Notes under the pieces: generated by a model
What the model saw: only the letters and a program-made list of their open reading frames with translations
What the model was told of the DNA's origin: nothing
The model's database searches: none
Part shown: positions 5,191 to 5,602 of the stretch, one piece after another
Numbering within the stretch: position 1 is the stretch's first letter
Layout: each line of letters opens with the position of its first letter
Assembly: GCA_022796315.1 (NCBI GenBank)
Contig: JAAWIL010000137.1
Location: 1-5,602 of the forward strand
Direction of reading: 5' to 3'
Length of the DNA: 5,602 nucleotides
From: Oscillibacter sp.
GTDB taxonomy: Bacteria; Bacillota; Clostridia; Oscillospirales; Oscillospiraceae
Made by a program: the position numbers and the translations under genes

Positions 5191-5430
5191 TCAGAGGACT
5201 TCCACTTTTTTCAGCAGAGCTCTGACCGTGTCGGTGGGCTGGGCGCCGGACTTGATCCAGGCGGCGGCGCGCTCGGTGTCAATCCGGATCTCCGCAGGGG
5301 AGACGCAGGGGTTGTAGATGCCGATCTCCTCGATGAAGCGGCCATCCCGGGGGAAACGGGAATCGGCCACGACGACCCGGTAGAAAGGAGCCTTCTTGGC
5401 GCCCATGCGGCGCAGTCTGATCTTGACCAT
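5191..5430 (-). CDS. rpsP: 30S ribosomal protein S16
   Basis: A 79-residue small-subunit protein that binds 16S rRNA in the 5' and central domains and helps 30S assembly. Diagnostic sequence: VKIRLRRMGAKKAPFYRVVVADSR (2-25), PRDGRFIEEIGIYNP (27-41) and the C-terminal helix with WIKSGAQPTDTVRALLKK (58-75). Length is normal. The ATG at 5430 has GGAGG (5444-5440) nine bases upstream. It is the first gene of the minus-strand cluster. Upstream are only about 74 bp of AT-rich leader and then the terminal repeat, so no ffh or ylxM gene is directly attached as in Bacillus. Confidence 0.99.
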   Translation of the reverse strand: MVKIRLRRMGAKKAPFYRVVVADSRFPRDGRFIEEIGIYNPCVSPAEIRIDTERAAAWIKSGAQPTDTVRALLKKVEVL

Positions 5431-5444
5431 GATTGTGTACCTCC

Positions 5445-5504
5445 AAAAACAATAAAATTGAATTTATATTTCACCTGAACGGTTGAAATCTCTGAGCGTG
5501 AAAC
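5445..5504 (-). promoter_or_regulatory. AT-rich leader, candidate rpsP operon promoter
   Basis: This 60-bp stretch is markedly AT-rich compared with the rest of the window and sits between the repeat and the rpsP ribosome binding site. On the minus strand it contains TATAAA (5468-5463), a plausible -10 about 33 bases ahead of the start codon. A -35 at 17-bp spacing would be AGATTT, which is a poor match. No ribosomal-protein leader structure is evident. Confidence 0.35.
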
Positions 5505-5602
5505 TTAGAGCCTGTTTAAAATCTCCCCGCGCATGTCTTGGCGGCGTATTATCCGCCCTGACTGCGTTAAAAATCCTTGCCATCCGTCAGGATGCCTGCG
5601 GA
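5505..5602 (-). repeat. Right copy of the 98-bp inverted repeat, probable end of an IS or MITE
   Basis: Reverse complement of 2-99 with two differences; one changes GAAAAT of the left copy to GATAAT here (minus-strand reading). The boundary nearest rpsP is TTA (5505-5507) followed by GAGCCTGTTTAAAATC reading rightward. The outer tip repeats the stem with a GCATCC-containing turn and is cut off by the window end. The repeat lies immediately upstream of the rpsP leader, where ffh is often found, and may have separated them. No transposase is visible. Confidence 0.85.

Noticed and set aside
1..5602. Composite transposon with 98-bp terminal inverted repeats
   Set aside because: There is no transposase or recombinase inside, and the contents are core genes such as rpsP, rimM and trmD; two independent repeat copies at contig ends explain it better.
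5505..5602. rpsP promoter inside the repeat using GATAAT
   Set aside because: No acceptable -35 lies at 16-18 bp, and the left copy has GAAAAT at the same place, so the match looks fortuitous.
1..5602. CRISPR array, tRNA, rRNA, toxin-antitoxin or phage module
   Set aside because: No regularly spaced direct repeats, cloverleaf or rRNA sequence, and no recognisable proteins of these systems were seen on either strand.

Overview
The window is GC-rich, densely coded bacterial DNA with strong AGGAGG-type ribosome binding sites. It carries the Firmicutes-style order rpsP-khpA-...-rimM-trmD. Together with a LURP-one-related (YxjI-like) protein and a YdbC/PC4-type protein, this points to a high-GC gut clostridium of the Oscillospiraceae type (Flavonifractor/Lawsonibacter/Oscillibacter-like). 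That placement is inferred from gene content and composition; no database was searched.

Layout. Left half, plus strand: an M18 metallo-aminopeptidase (166-1470) overlaps by four bases a LURP-one-related protein (1467-1940). An unrecognised acidic 184-residue protein (1997-2551) follows, and the unit ends at a strong hairpin (2563-2595). Between convergent gene sets lies 384 bp without a gene (2552-2935), filled with consecutive hairpins. Right half, minus strand, in transcription order from the right: rpsP (ribosomal protein S16), khpA (KH-domain RNA chaperone), a hairpin, a PC4/YdbC-like nucleic-acid-binding protein, a small unknown protein, a hairpin-bearing spacer, rimM (30S maturation) and trmD (tRNA m1G37 methyltransferase). 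This is a translation-machinery cluster. The PC4-like gene and the unknown gene sit where ylqD is found in Bacillus. Neither ffh (upstream) nor rplS (downstream) is present where the textbook cluster would have them.

The most striking structural feature is that the window starts and ends in the same sequence in inverted orientation: 98 bp, 96 identical (2-99 against 5505-5602). Identity stops at a TTA next to GAGCCTGTTTAAAATC. This looks like the terminus of a multicopy insertion sequence or MITE whose body lies outside the window. The simplest reading is a contig that broke at two repeat copies, not a transposon carrying housekeeping genes. If both copies are real neighbours, the 5.4 kb between them could invert by recombination.

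No defence system, CRISPR array, phage gene, tRNA or rRNA was found. The best candidates for something undescribed are the hairpin-rich convergent spacer, the terminal repeat, and the altered rpsP-trmD cluster with its PC4-like and small cysteine-containing proteins.
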